This document shows, piece by piece, positions 36,293 to 45,896 of a stretch of DNA of 64,000 nucleotides. Under the pieces are notes generated by a model that worked only from the letters and a program-made list of their open reading frames with translations, searched no databases and was not told the DNA's origin. Location: NCBI RefSeq assembly GCF_006438925.1, contig NZ_RCZA01000001.1, positions 496,001 to 560,000 of the forward strand. Reading direction: 5' to 3'. The translations under genes were made by a program, and so were the position numbers. Every line of letters begins with the position of its first letter. Position 1 is the first letter of the stretch. The DNA comes from Pseudomonas mandelii (lineage in GTDB: Bacteria; Pseudomonadota; Gammaproteobacteria; Pseudomonadales; Pseudomonadaceae).

Positions 36293-37813
36293 CTAGCCAT
36301 CGAAATCACCCAAATTGATATTCAGGCGCCCGAGGCGATACAGCAGCGTGCGGCGTGGAAGCCCGAGTTCGCGGGCCGCGAGGGTTTGGTTGCCGTCGTT
36401 TTTGCGCAGGCAATCGAGCAACAGACTGCGTTCGACCTGCTCCAGGCGTTCGCGCAGGTTCAGGCCGCTGCTGTCTTCCGGCATGGCCTCCATGCGCAGA
36501 GAGAAATGTTCGGCCAACAACTCACCGCCCTCGCACAGCAGCACCGCGCGTTCGACCAGGCCTTTGAGTTCACGCACGTTGCCGGGGAAGGCGTAACCGG
36601 ACAGGTGATCCAGCGCCGCATCGGACCAGCGCACCGCATCGCGCTGCAAGAACGAGCAGGCCTTGTCGGCGAAGTGTCGGGCCAGGTCGAGAATGTCGCC
36701 TTCGCGCTGACGCAGGGCCGGCAACTCAATCGGAAATTGCGCGAGGCGGTAGTACAAGTCCTCGCGAAATTTGCCTTCGCTGACCAGCACCGACAAATCC
36801 CGGTGCGTCGCGGCGATGATGCGCACGTCGATTTTGTGAGTGTCGTTGGAACCCAGCGGGCGGATCTCGCCCTCCTGCAGAACCCGCAACAGCTTGGCTT
36901 GCAGGGACAACGGCATGTCGCCGATTTCATCGAGCAGCAAGGTGCCGCCGTTGGCCGCGTCGAACAGCCCGGCACGGTCGCGATCAGCACCGGTGAACGC
37001 ACCTTTGCGGTAGCCGAACAGTTCGCTTTCCAACAGGTTCTCGGGGAACGCCGCGCAGTTCTGCACGATGAACGCCTGAGAACGGCGCGGGCCGCAATCG
37101 TGAATCGCCCGCGCCACCACTTCCTTGCCGGTGCCGGTTTCGCCGCGCAGCAGCACGGTATACGGGCTGTGCAGAACTTTGCTGATCAGCGAATAGGTTT
37201 GGCGCATGGCCGAACTCTTGCCGATCAAACCGTAACCGCTGGCACTCGGAACGCTGACCTTCACTGGCCGCGCATCACTGGTTGGCTGACGCAGACGTTG
37301 CAGCAAATGCAGTTGGCCGAGCACGAACGAACCGAGTTGACCGAGGGAATCGGCAAAACCTTGCAGGTCGATGTGCCGGCGACTGGCGCACAGCAGCAAG
37401 CCTTCGACGGCTTTCTGCTGATTGACCAGCGGCACACACAACAGCGACTGCCAAGGCATGGCCTGAGGTGGCAGGAAACTGGTTTCGTGCAAGCTGCCGC
37501 TCAGCTCGCTGAGACACACCACGCGGTTCTGGCACAGGGCGAATTGCAGCAGTTGTTCACCGTTGTAATCCGCCGGCAGGCTCGTCGCTTCCCGGGGTTG
37601 CAGGATGCCGTTGAGGCATTCGGCGTTCATCCCCAGGCACGTGTGAGTCGCGTCCAGCAGGTACAGCTGCGTCAACTCGCAACCGCTGAGCTCGGCCAAC
37701 CCGCGCACGAAGTCACCCAGCAGCGCAGCACCGTCCGCCGCGCGCGACAAGCTGGCGAACTGCGCCAGCAAGGCTTCGGCATACACCAGCGGCTGCGGCA
37801 CTTGAGTGAACAT
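36293..37813 (-). CDS. sfa: Sigma-54-dependent activator of T6SS (Sfa-like)
   Basis: A 506-aa bacterial enhancer-binding protein. The ATG at 37813 ([14 protein letters not shown]) has GAGG 8 bp upstream, overlapping the clpV stop. Residues about 25-175 look like a GAF sensor. The AAA+ domain has Walker A GETGTGKE (224-231), GAFTGA (271-276), which contacts sigma-54, and Walker [10 protein letters not shown] (291-299). The C-terminal Fis-type helix-turn-helix is in [20 protein letters not shown]. There is no receiver domain, so it is not a classical response regulator. It should turn on RpoN-dependent T6SS promoters; I found no convincing -24/-12 site in this window. Confidence 0.93.
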   Translation of the reverse strand: MFTQVPQPLVYAEALLAQFASLSRAADGAALLGDFVRGLAELSGCELTQLYLLDATHTCLGMNAECLNGILQPREATSLPADYNGEQLLQFALCQNRVVCLSELSGSLHETSFLPPQAMPWQSLLCVPLVNQQKAVEGLLLCASRRHIDLQGFADSLGQLGSFVLGQLHLLQRLRQPTSDARPVKVSVPSASGYGLIGKSSAMRQTYSLISKVLHSPYTVLLRGETGTGKEVVARAIHDCGPRRSQAFIVQNCAAFPENLLESELFGYRKGAFTGADRDRAGLFDAANGGTLLLDEIGDMPLSLQAKLLRVLQEGEIRPLGSNDTHKIDVRIIAATHRDLSVLVSEGKFREDLYYRLAQFPIELPALRQREGDILDLARHFADKACSFLQRDAVRWSDAALDHLSGYAFPGNVRELKGLVERAVLLCEGGELLAEHFSLRMEAMPEDSSGLNLRERLEQVERSLLLDCLRKNDGNQTLAARELGLPRRTLLYRLGRLNINLGDFDG

Positions 37814-37823
37814 CACACCCACC

Positions 37824-40478
37824 TCAGGCGAACTCGCAGGTCACGCTGGCGTTGCCGTCGAGCGTCGCGTGGACACGCTTGAGGCTTTCGCCCGTGGCCA
37901 TCGCATCGAGCAAGCGGTCTGCCACCAGCGGCAGCACGTGCAGGTCGAGCAAATGGTCGATCAGGCGCGCGCCACTGTCGCTCTGGGTGCAGCGTTCGGC
38001 CAAGTGATCGACGAGGTCCTGAGAGAACGTGAAATCCAACTGACGGCGGTTCAGGCGCTCGCCCAAACGACCGAGTTTGATTTCGATCAGCTCGCGCAGC
38101 ACCGGGCCGCCCACCGGGTAGTAAGGCACCACGCGCATGCGCGCCAGCAGCGCCGGTTTGAAGTGTTTGCTCAGCACCGGGCGGATGGTTTCTTCGAGCA
38201 CTTCGGCCGACGGCCGCGCGCCGTTTTCACAGAGCTCGGCGATGCGGTCGCTGCCCAGGTTCGAAGTCATCAGGATCAGCGTGTTGCGGAAGTCGATCTC
38301 GCGCCCTTCGCCGTCGTTGGCCACGCCTTTATCGAAGATTTGGTAGAACAGGTTGAGCACGTCCGGGTCGGCTTTCTCGACTTCATCGAGCAGCACCACC
38401 GAGTACGGTTTCTGGCGCACGGCTTCGGTGAGCATGCCGCCCTCGCCATAACCGACGTAGCCCGGCGGCGCGCCGATCAGGCGCGAGACGGTGTGCTTCT
38501 CCTGGAACTCGGACATGTTGATGGTGGTGATGAAACGATCGCCGCCGTACAGCAAATCCGCCAGGGCCAGCGCGGTTTCGGTCTTGCCGACGCCGCTCGG
38601 GCCGACCAGCAGGAACACGCCGACCGGCGCATCAGGTTTGTTCAGGCCGGCAGCAGTGGCGCGCATCGAGCGGTCCAGTGCGTGAACGGCTTGTTCCTGA
38701 CCACGGATGCGGGTGCGCAAATCGGTGGCGAAGCTCGCGACCTTGGCGTTGTGCTCACGGGCCAGTTGGGCCAATGGCACACCGGTCCAGGCGCTGATCA
38801 CTTCGGCGACCAGACGCGGGCAGACTTCAAAACTCACCAGACGTTCTTTGATCTGAAGTTCGGTCAGGGCGCGGTGGGTTTCGTTCAGCGCGACTTCCAG
38901 GGATGCGACGCTTTGCGCTTCGTCCACAGGGGCTTCGAGCGTTTCGATCACGGTGCCTTCGGCGTCTTCCTCAACCGTGACAGTGGGCTCGACGGCGGCA
39001 GCTTCGCGGGCCTTGGCCAGTTGCTGACGCAGGTCCAGCAGACGCTCTGCCAGTTCTTTCTGCTCGGTCCAAAGAGTTTCCAGCACGACCATTTCGTCTT
39101 CAGCTTCGGCCAGGCGATCTTCCAAAGCGTCCAGCGCTTCGTGATCGATCAGCAGACCGGCCTCGGCATCACGGCGCAGGGCCTGACGCTGACGACCACC
39201 TTCAGCCAGTTCACCACGCAGGCGTTCAAGGCTTTCCGGTGCGGCGGCGAGGCTGATGCGCACGCGAGCGCACGCGGTGTCGAGCACATCGACGGCTTTG
39301 TCCGGCAGCTGACGGCCCGCGAGGTAGCGAGCAGACAACTCGGCCGCTGCAACCACCGCGTCATCGCGCAGGTAGATGCCGTGGCTCTTCTCGTAGACCT
39401 GCGCCAGACCACGAAGGATGGTCACCGCTTCGCTGACGGTCGGTTCGTGCAGTTGCACCGGTTGGAAACGACGGGCCAGGGCCGGGTCTTTTTCGAAGTA
39501 TTTTTTGTATTCCGCCCAGGTGGTGGCGGCGATGGTGCGCAACTCGCCACGGGCCAGGGCTGGCTTGAGCAGGTTGGCCGCGTCGGAACCGCCGGCATTG
39601 CCGCCCGCGCCGATCAGTGTGTGAGCTTCGTCGATGAACAGGATGATTGGTTTCGGCGAGGCTTTGACTTCGTCGATCACGCCTTTGAGGCGACGTTCGA
39701 ATTCACCTTTGACGCTGGCGCCCGCCTGCAACAGGCCCATGTCCAGCGACAGCAACTCAACGCCTTTCAAGACTTGCGGCACTTCACCCGCCGCGATGCG
39801 CGAGGCCAGACCTTCAACGATGGCGGTTTTACCGACACCGGCTTCACCGACCACAATCGGGTTGTTCTTGCGGCGACGGGCGAGGATGTCGACCATCTGA
39901 CGGATCGCGCCATCGCGGCACAACACCGGGTCGAGTTTGCCGTCGCGGGCTTGTTGGGTCAGGTTGTGGGTGAAGCGCTGCAGCAGCGATTCGCCGGGCA
40001 CAGCGGGTTTGCCCGTCGCCGGTTGTTCTTTCTGCGACAGGGCGAATTCTTTCAGGCGCTCGATGTTCAGTTTGGCCAGCAACGACTGGTAGCGGCTGCC
40101 GGCGTAGCGCATCGGGTTGCGCAACAACGCGAGGATCAACGCGGCTTGCTCGACCTGGCTTTGGCCCAATTCAAGGTTGGCCACCAGCAACGCATCTTGC
40201 AGCCACTGCACCAGTTCCGGGGCGAACACCGGGTTGCGCGAAGCGCTGTGCTCGATCCGCGATTGCAACGCGGCGCTCAGCTCACCGGCATCCACTTCGG
40301 CGTCTTGCAGCGCGCGTGCGAGCAAGCCTTGCGGGCGCTCCAGCAAGCCCAGCAGCAAGTCTTCGACGAGGATTTTGCTGCCGCCACGGGCGACGCAACG
40401 TTCGGCCGAACTTTCCAGGTCACGACGGGTTTCGGCGTCCAGCGCCTGGATAAGTTGTTGCAGGTCTACGTTGATCAT
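37824..40478 (-). CDS. tssH: T6SS disassembly ATPase ClpV (TssH)
   Basis: The 884-aa AAA+ ATPase recycles contracted TssBC sheath. The ATG at 40478 (MINVDLQQLIQALDAETRRD) matches the ClpV N-terminus and has AAGGA 10 bp upstream. It has an N-domain that binds TssC, a first Walker A GEAGVGKTA near residue 225 with FIDEAHTLIGAGG, and a second Walker A GPSGVGKTE near residue 620 with VVLLDEVEKADPDVLNLFYQ. The coiled-coil middle domain lies between them (about 410-520) and is acidic. Confidence 0.96.
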   Translation of the reverse strand: MINVDLQQLIQALDAETRRDLESSAERCVARGGSKILVEDLLLGLLERPQGLLARALQDAEVDAGELSAALQSRIEHSASRNPVFAPELVQWLQDALLVANLELGQSQVEQAALILALLRNPMRYAGSRYQSLLAKLNIERLKEFALSQKEQPATGKPAVPGESLLQRFTHNLTQQARDGKLDPVLCRDGAIRQMVDILARRRKNNPIVVGEAGVGKTAIVEGLASRIAAGEVPQVLKGVELLSLDMGLLQAGASVKGEFERRLKGVIDEVKASPKPIILFIDEAHTLIGAGGNAGGSDAANLLKPALARGELRTIAATTWAEYKKYFEKDPALARRFQPVQLHEPTVSEAVTILRGLAQVYEKSHGIYLRDDAVVAAAELSARYLAGRQLPDKAVDVLDTACARVRISLAAAPESLERLRGELAEGGRQRQALRRDAEAGLLIDHEALDALEDRLAEAEDEMVVLETLWTEQKELAERLLDLRQQLAKAREAAAVEPTVTVEEDAEGTVIETLEAPVDEAQSVASLEVALNETHRALTELQIKERLVSFEVCPRLVAEVISAWTGVPLAQLAREHNAKVASFATDLRTRIRGQEQAVHALDRSMRATAAGLNKPDAPVGVFLLVGPSGVGKTETALALADLLYGGDRFITTINMSEFQEKHTVSRLIGAPPGYVGYGEGGMLTEAVRQKPYSVVLLDEVEKADPDVLNLFYQIFDKGVANDGEGREIDFRNTLILMTSNLGSDRIAELCENGARPSAEVLEETIRPVLSKHFKPALLARMRVVPYYPVGGPVLRELIEIKLGRLGERLNRRQLDFTFSQDLVDHLAERCTQSDSGARLIDHLLDLHVLPLVADRLLDAMATGESLKRVHATLDGNASVTCEFA

Positions 40479-40491
40479 AGGTCTCACGTCC

Positions 40492-41499
40492 TTAATGAAT
40501 TTTGCTGCCGAGGGTCACCACGCCGTCCGCTTTTTCGCGGCCGAGCCAACTGGTCCATCCCAGGCGACAGGCGTTCTGCTCACCGATGCGCAGTTCGCGG
40601 ATTTCTTCCTGGCGCAGCACCAGGCGAATGTCGTAATCGAGCGGGTCACGCAGGGTGAACCGCACCAGCGCACAGAGCGGTTGGTAGCCGAAACCGATTG
40701 GCAGGAATTCGTGGAAGCGTTGCCAGTCGAGTTCGCGGATGTGGATGCGGAACTTGCCGCTGCGGTCGCGCACGTGTTCGCCCAGCACCAGGTCTTCGCC
40801 GAGCAGGCTGTTGGCGCGGCCCAAGCGATTGCGCTGCTCGTCGAGGATTTCGACGCGGCGCTCGATGCACTGCTCGATGGTCAGCTCTGCATGTTTGAAG
40901 TAGTACCGCAGCACCGCCTCGATCAGCGCCGCCGAGTGCGCCCGCAAGCTGAGCAAGCCGAGGTACGGCAGCAGGCGTTTCCAGTTCAGCTCCTGGGCCC
41001 TGCGGATCTCTTCGCCGCCGAGGCCGATCAACGCAAACAGCTGCGACGAAAACGGGTCGAGGGCGCCGCTCTGGAAGCTTGCGCGGTAACGGTATTTTTT
41101 CCAGATCGGCAGCATCAGCCGTTGCAGGCGATGGTGGAACAGGTCGAGAAAGTTGCGAGTCGGGTTGCCGTCTTCGCTATCGCCCAGGGCTTGTTCGCCG
41201 TAGAACGCCGGCAGCGGCGAGCCGGAACCGACCAGGCCGATCAGGTTGAAACGCAGACGCGCGCGCATCTGCCCGTGCTCTTCGAAAAACTCCACGCGAT
41301 CAACGTCACTGCCGGGGAAACCCAGGCTCGGATTGGCCTGGAATTCCAGCTGGTCGTACAGATCGTCTTCGCTCAGGTATGGGTGCGCCTCGCGCAGCCG
41401 GTCAACCACCAGCAGCACCGCCTGAAACAGCGAGTACTCGCGTATTACCCGGGTCAGCCCGCTTAAAGCAGGGGTTGCAGACCCATACGTGGTGTCCAT
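40492..41499 (-). CDS. tssG: T6SS baseplate protein TssG
   Basis: A 335-aa baseplate wedge subunit. Family motifs include SLGFPGSDVDRVEFFEEH, LRFNLIGLVGSGSPLPAFYG and FLDLFHHRLQRLMLPIWKKY. The ATG at 41499 has GAGGTG upstream and lies inside the 3' end of tssF, a 37-bp overlap that indicates translational coupling. Confidence 0.95.
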   Translation of the reverse strand: MDTTYGSATPALSGLTRVIREYSLFQAVLLVVDRLREAHPYLSEDDLYDQLEFQANPSLGFPGSDVDRVEFFEEHGQMRARLRFNLIGLVGSGSPLPAFYGEQALGDSEDGNPTRNFLDLFHHRLQRLMLPIWKKYRYRASFQSGALDPFSSQLFALIGLGGEEIRRAQELNWKRLLPYLGLLSLRAHSAALIEAVLRYYFKHAELTIEQCIERRVEILDEQRNRLGRANSLLGEDLVLGEHVRDRSGKFRIHIRELDWQRFHEFLPIGFGYQPLCALVRFTLRDPLDYDIRLVLRQEEIRELRIGEQNACRLGWTSWLGREKADGVVTLGSKIH

Positions 41500-43250
41500 T
41501 GGTACACCTCTCCCTGTGTGCTTTTTACCCGCAACTCGTGGTACGAATTGAGACTGGCGTAAAGCGCGAAAAACTCGTTAAGAACCGAAGCGAAAACGAA
41601 CAGGTCGCCCTCACCGATATACCCTTCCGGGTCGATGGTCAGCTCGGTGCGCAACCCGCGTACCGGCAACCCTCGGTGCAAGCGGTCGACATGCTGGTGT
41701 TTGATCGACTTGAGCCCGCCCAGCAGGCGCTTGCTGACTTTTTCAGCGTGTTGGTCGTAGTAGCGCGGCAGGTCGTAGGTTTCGAGAATCACCTTCAACG
41801 CATTGACGTCGGCCAGCGACAGATAGTTAAGCGACATGTTGCTGATCAGCTTCCAGAGGAAGTCACGGTTCAGCGGCGGCGCATAACTGGGCGTGGCCGG
41901 GGTGATGTTGCGGAAACTGAGGAACTCCGGCGTCTCTTCGCAGGCCACGCAGATGTCGCCGAGCTTGAGCTTGCGCGGCAGGTTCTGGTTGGTGCACATC
42001 AGCTCGATCGACAGGGTTTCGTGGGCTTCGGTGTGACGGATGCCGAAGCTCAGGTAAGTGTCGAGGCCGTCGTGCAACGAGGACGAACGCTGGCGAATGC
42101 TGTAGTGCGGACGGCTGTTGGGCACGTCGAAACTCGGGTCGTGCTCGAACGATTCGAACGGCACGTACTCCTGATAACCGAGGCCGCCGGGCTTCCAGCC
42201 GGTGACGGTTTCCACGGAAAACACACCGCAGTTCTGCAGGTCGTATTCGGCTGGCAGCAGCAGGTATTCGTCCTGCTTGCCGTCGAGGCGGATTGGCAAT
42301 GCATCGTGCTTGAACAGGTTGACGATGGGCGTGCAGTAGAGCTTCACGTTGTCCAGCGTCGGACGCAGGCGCTGGATGCCGCTCTTGCGAATATCGAAGC
42401 GCAATTCAAGACCGCGCATCTGCTTGAGCGTGTCTTCCGGCAGGGCTTTGAGCAGGTCCAGACCTTTGATGTCGACGAACAGGAATTTGTCCTGAAAGGC
42501 GAAATATTCCTGCAGGTAGCGATAGCCGCGGAAGGTGTTCAGCGGATACGGGATCAACGCCTCTTCTTCGGCAAAACCCACCGGCTGCACGCGGTCGCCG
42601 GGCATCTTGAATGCCATTGGCGTGCCGTTCACACCATTGATGGGCTTGCCGGCGCCGTCCAACGGGATCAGCTCGATGCCTTCCAGGTTGCGCAACAGGC
42701 TCAGATACAGCATCTGGCTGATGTAGCGCTCTCCCGCAAAATGCAGACGCAAGCGGCTCAGTTCCAGTTCGCCGAGGTGACCGTCAGCGCTCATCTCCAG
42801 ACGCAGGCTCAACAGCGAACCGTCGCCCTTGACCGAGTAATTCAGCGCGGCCAGATCCAGCGGCAAGACTTCGGTCGGGTAGCAAGTGCGGAAGCGGCAA
42901 CGCACGTCATCGATCGGGACACTCTCAACCGGCGTGTCGCGCTCGACCATCAACGCAGGTCCCGATCGCTTCAACGGATCGAACTGCAAAATGCTGAACG
43001 CCGGCAGCGGGCGCATGTAGTTGGGCCACAGCAGGTGCATCAGCGAGTGGCTGAGTTCCGGCAGTTCGTCGTCGAGCTTCTGGCGCAGGCGACCGGTCAG
43101 GAATGCAAAACCTTCCAGCAACCGCTCCACGTCCGGATCCCGCCCGGCCTGGCCGAGGAAAGGCGCCAACGCTGGACTACGCTCGGCGAAACGGCGGCCT
43201 AACTGGCGCAGTGCGGTGAGTTCGCTTTGGTAGTAGTGGTTAAAGGACAC
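41463..43250 (-). CDS. tssF: T6SS baseplate protein TssF
   Basis: A 595-aa baseplate wedge subunit. It starts at a GTG (43250) with AGGAAGG 6 bp upstream and the conserved SFNHYYQSELTALRQLGRRF. Other family motifs are DPDVERLLEGFAFLTGRLRQ and ALSHSLMHLLWPNYMRPLPA-like sequence near residue 75 (LPELSHSLMHLLWPNYMRP). The upstream 300 bp are gene-free, AT-rich and contain a terminator at 43497-43531, so tssF needs either readthrough or its own promoter. Confidence 0.95.
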   Translation of the reverse strand: MSFNHYYQSELTALRQLGRRFAERSPALAPFLGQAGRDPDVERLLEGFAFLTGRLRQKLDDELPELSHSLMHLLWPNYMRPLPAFSILQFDPLKRSGPALMVERDTPVESVPIDDVRCRFRTCYPTEVLPLDLAALNYSVKGDGSLLSLRLEMSADGHLGELELSRLRLHFAGERYISQMLYLSLLRNLEGIELIPLDGAGKPINGVNGTPMAFKMPGDRVQPVGFAEEEALIPYPLNTFRGYRYLQEYFAFQDKFLFVDIKGLDLLKALPEDTLKQMRGLELRFDIRKSGIQRLRPTLDNVKLYCTPIVNLFKHDALPIRLDGKQDEYLLLPAEYDLQNCGVFSVETVTGWKPGGLGYQEYVPFESFEHDPSFDVPNSRPHYSIRQRSSSLHDGLDTYLSFGIRHTEAHETLSIELMCTNQNLPRKLKLGDICVACEETPEFLSFRNITPATPSYAPPLNRDFLWKLISNMSLNYLSLADVNALKVILETYDLPRYYDQHAEKVSKRLLGGLKSIKHQHVDRLHRGLPVRGLRTELTIDPEGYIGEGDLFVFASVLNEFFALYASLNSYHELRVKSTQGEVYQWTPRMGLQPLL

Positions 43251-43496
43251 GGGGTACCTTCCTGGTAGTGGAACTCATGAAAAAACTGTCCTGTAGAGCG
43301 CTACCCTGAAAAAAATTGGACTAGGGCAGCATTCATTTTTTTGAATGCTCCGCGACGGATCATTAGTAAGTTTCACTGAACACCCAGTGATTAAAGCTGT
43401 AAAGAACAACAGCACCTACAACTGAGGAAGCCAAGAATGAAAATCCATTGTGCGAGCTTTTATATTTAAAAAATTTCAATAACGCTTCTACAAAAC

Positions 43497-43531
43497 GATA
43501 AAAAGAAAACCCCATCACGCTCGGGGTTTTC
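43497..43531 (-). terminator. Rho-independent terminator inside the T6SS operon
   Basis: A 9-bp stem (43505-43513 with 43523-43531) and 9-nt loop are followed on the minus strand by a T-rich run (43504-43497). It lies just after the PAAR cassette and 247 bp before tssF. The remaining gene-free sequence 43251-43496 is AT-rich, with a second hairpin (43328-43335 with 43342-43349) and no gene I can support. Confidence 0.8.
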
Positions 43532-43553
43532 CATCTTATTTTAGAACCGGATA

Positions 43554-43940
43554 TCAGCGGCATTCTGGAATTATCCAACTTTCCCAGCCTTCGGAGCCTG
43601 GGTACACAATCATTTCACCACGAAACTCTGGAGCAACGCCGGCATTTCCTTCTCTCATCCAGAGATTCCACTCAGACGTTTCCAACAATTCATCATTCTT
43701 CGTATAAACACGATAAAAATATGGACTACTGAAATATTTAAAGATACGCCCAGCGACGACACCCAGGACTTTGTAATCAGGTGCATATGTGGCGATATAA
43801 CACTCGCCCGAATCATTCCAATCCGTGCGCAAGGGTTTTGCAGTCCATGAGCTCTGCACTTTCAACCCAAGAAGGACCAATAGCGGTAGCGCCACAACCA
43901 TCAAGAGAATGAATACTCGCTTTCCAATAGCAGTTCTCAT
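43554..43940 (-). CDS. Small membrane-anchored candidate immunity protein
   Basis: A 128-aa protein, family not recognised. An N-terminal hydrophobic helix (RVFILLMVVALPLLVLLGLK) is uncleaved or a signal anchor, putting the remaining 95 residues in the periplasm. That part contains ECYIATYAPDYKVLG and ends in GSEGWESWIIPEC, with two cysteines that could pair. Its ATG overlaps the stop of the DUF6402 gene by 4 bp. Position behind a PAAR-linked putative effector and the low GC suggest an immunity role (inference). Confidence 0.65.
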   Translation of the reverse strand: MRTAIGKRVFILLMVVALPLLVLLGLKVQSSWTAKPLRTDWNDSGECYIATYAPDYKVLGVVAGRIFKYFSSPYFYRVYTKNDELLETSEWNLWMREGNAGVAPEFRGEMIVYPGSEGWESWIIPECR

Positions 43941-44929
43941 GGCGCTACCTTAGGCTTAACAGATCTTTGCGAAAACTCAGAAAAATCGTCAGCAGTAAAA
44001 CGATGGTGAATAGACACAGGTACTTTTTTAACAGTTGAGTACACGAACAAATCACCGCCCTTGCCATATTTCTGACGATATTGGTTATAACTATCGTTGG
44101 TAACCTTGAAATAAACTTTCCCGTCAACCTCGTAAGTTTTCGGCGCAGTAAAGTATGCGTAGACGCTAGGCTTCACCACACCATCATGGTTCCAGTAACC
44201 AAGCAACTGGTCATCACCGCCTTCGTTCAAAAACTCATACGTGTCACGTATGTAACATCCAATCTCTTCAATGTGCAGTGTGGCCGCCATTTTTTTGGTC
44301 TTAGGCGTGGTGCTAAACTTCGTAACTGCAAACTTAACGACAAACCCTCCCAACGTTCCGTACACGTCATCTAAAGGATTGTTCTTTTTTTCCGATGTCG
44401 ATGTCCCGATAGGTCTGAAGTTATATTGTGTAACGCTTTCCAATGCCCTTGCGCTTAAAGCGCTGTAGTCATAAGTGCCTTTTACAAGATCCTGATTTGC
44501 CTCATCGAGCACTCCCAGTGACCTCATACACGTCATAAACTGCAAAAGACCTGGCGCCAGTTGCGTCAAACCTTTTTGACGACCGATAAGTTCATTGTAT
44601 TGGCTGGGATTTGTCACTTTACCGATCAGCTCTTTGATCACTTGGCCCGTGTGGGGCGAAGCAGTGGTGAGCCAATCAAAATTCAGATCATCGAACAGCT
44701 TCTCCTGGGCAATCTTGTCAACCGCCAGACGCCCCAGTTTTTCGCTTGAAGACATCACAAATGGTGCACCATCTAGCCACCGCTGCATGATTCGGGCGCT
44801 CTCCTTCCAGCCCATCTTCGTCATCACACCTGGAATATCCGTGACCTGGAAATCTTCCACAGTCGCCTCCACTGGCTTCTTGTCAGAAGAAGGAGTGAGC
44901 TGGGCCGTTATAGGTGCGGGTGCAGACAT
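43937..44929 (-). CDS. DUF6402-like protein, PAAR-linked candidate effector
   Basis: A 330-aa soluble protein without signal peptide. The segment DIPGVMTKMGWKESARIMQR (residues about 31-50) followed by WLDGAPFVM recalls DUF6402 proteins, which often lie beside T6SS PAAR genes. Middle motifs include YNFRPIGTSTSE and DDVYGTLGGFVVKFAVTKF, and the C-terminus has YFKVTNDSYNQYRQKYGKGG. I see no known catalytic motif. It sits 11 bp behind the PAAR gene and overlaps the small membrane protein gene. It may be a toxin carried by the PAAR tip or a structural partner of it. Confidence 0.65.
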   Translation of the reverse strand: MSAPAPITAQLTPSSDKKPVEATVEDFQVTDIPGVMTKMGWKESARIMQRWLDGAPFVMSSSEKLGRLAVDKIAQEKLFDDLNFDWLTTASPHTGQVIKELIGKVTNPSQYNELIGRQKGLTQLAPGLLQFMTCMRSLGVLDEANQDLVKGTYDYSALSARALESVTQYNFRPIGTSTSEKKNNPLDDVYGTLGGFVVKFAVTKFSTTPKTKKMAATLHIEEIGCYIRDTYEFLNEGGDDQLLGYWNHDGVVKPSVYAYFTAPKTYEVDGKVYFKVTNDSYNQYRQKYGKGGDLFVYSTVKKVPVSIHHRFTADDFSEFSQRSVKPKVAP

Positions 44930-44940
44930 GTGATGGTCCC

Positions 44941-45465
44941 TTATGCAATCACGATAGAAGACTGTGGTTCGAAAGTGAGCGTGACGCTTTCAGCCAAATG
45001 GGACGCTATCGAGGCTGTTTTACCCTGTGCATCCGTAACGCCTTTGAACTCTTTGCCTGATGCCGTACGCAAGGTGTATGCGCGGTCAGCAACCGGCGCT
45101 CCGGTTTTCGGATTACGCACCACAAAGTGCTGGCTGAACGGCCACTGAATCTCCACCGGCAACGGCGCCACAAACGGCACCGGCGAATGCGAATTCCCGA
45201 TAATCACCGTCCCGGACCCGGCCGTAACCTTGTTGCCATGTGTCCCAACCGAATCAACCGTCGCAGCCGGTTTTCCATTAATCAAAACCGTCGTCGCCAA
45301 CCCGCCCGACATCGCACCACCACACGCCGAGGCATCGCCTTGGCGGGCGGCCGCGAGGCCGTCGAAGAAGACGTCGCCGGAACCGGCGACAATCGGGTTG
45401 GTGCCGTGGCCGGGGAGCGGGCAAGCGGTGGGGTCGGTGACACGTGCTGCGGGTTTGCCGGACAT
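44941..45465 (-). CDS. PAAR-repeat spike-tip protein with C-terminal extension
   Basis: A 174-aa protein. The ATG at 45465 (MSGKPAARVTDPTACPLPGH) has AAGGAG upstream. Residues 1-90 form the PAAR domain that sharpens the VgrG spike: PAARVTDPTACPLPGHGTNP, GLAAARQGDASACGG, GKPAATVDSVGTHGNKVTAG, with His and Cys residues for zinc. Residues about 95-174 form an extra beta-rich domain (FVVRNPKTGAPVADRAYTLR and VTDAQGKTASIASHLAE) of the kind that displays cargo. It lies 10 bp behind tssE in the core operon. Confidence 0.9.
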   Translation of the reverse strand: MSGKPAARVTDPTACPLPGHGTNPIVAGSGDVFFDGLAAARQGDASACGGAMSGGLATTVLINGKPAATVDSVGTHGNKVTAGSGTVIIGNSHSPVPFVAPLPVEIQWPFSQHFVVRNPKTGAPVADRAYTLRTASGKEFKGVTDAQGKTASIASHLAESVTLTFEPQSSIVIA

Positions 45466-45475
45466 ACGAATCTCC

Positions 45476-45883
45476 TTAGTTGACCTTGACTTGACCGCTG
45501 CCATCCAGGCGCGCGGCGAAACTGACCTGACGCTTGAAACCATCAACTTCCAGCAGGCCTTCGATGCTGAAGGACAGGCGAAGCTGATCGTGGTCACGCG
45601 GCAGGGAGATGACACGCACATTGCTCAGGCGTGGCTCGTAGGCTTCGATGAAATTTTCGATGGCCAGACGGGCCTGACTCAGGGAGTCGTGCAGGCTCAG
45701 ACGCATGTCATTGAGATCGGGTAGCCCGTAATCGGACAGCGTTTGCACGCTGCCCGCACGGGTGCTGAGCATCTTGGCCAGATGGGCAGCCACGGACGCC
45801 ATGGCGGAGACCTCGCGGCTCCAGCCGACGCGTTTGTCCGCGTCGCCACCCAGGCGTTCGAAAAGGCTGCCGTATCCAGTCAT
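45476..45883 (-). CDS. tssE: T6SS baseplate protein TssE
   Basis: A 135-aa gp25-like baseplate protein. It starts MTGYGSLFERLGGDA, contains SMASVAAHLAKMLSTRAGSV and the conserved SDYGLPDLNDM (about residues 50-60), and ends with a lysozyme-like gp25 fold lacking catalytic residues. GGAG lies 7 bp upstream. 13 bp behind tssC. Equivalent to HsiF2. Confidence 0.94.
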   Translation of the reverse strand: MTGYGSLFERLGGDADKRVGWSREVSAMASVAAHLAKMLSTRAGSVQTLSDYGLPDLNDMRLSLHDSLSQARLAIENFIEAYEPRLSNVRVISLPRDHDQLRLSFSIEGLLEVDGFKRQVSFAARLDGSGQVKVN

Positions 45884-45896
45884 GAGTTAGCTCCGC

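Noticed and set aside
43363..43578. A 71-codon minus-strand frame with a hydrophobic C-terminus between the PAAR cassette and tssF
   Set aside because: It runs straight through the terminator hairpin at 43505-43531 and overlaps the end of the upstream gene; its internal ATG lies inside the hairpin and no ribosome site is seen.
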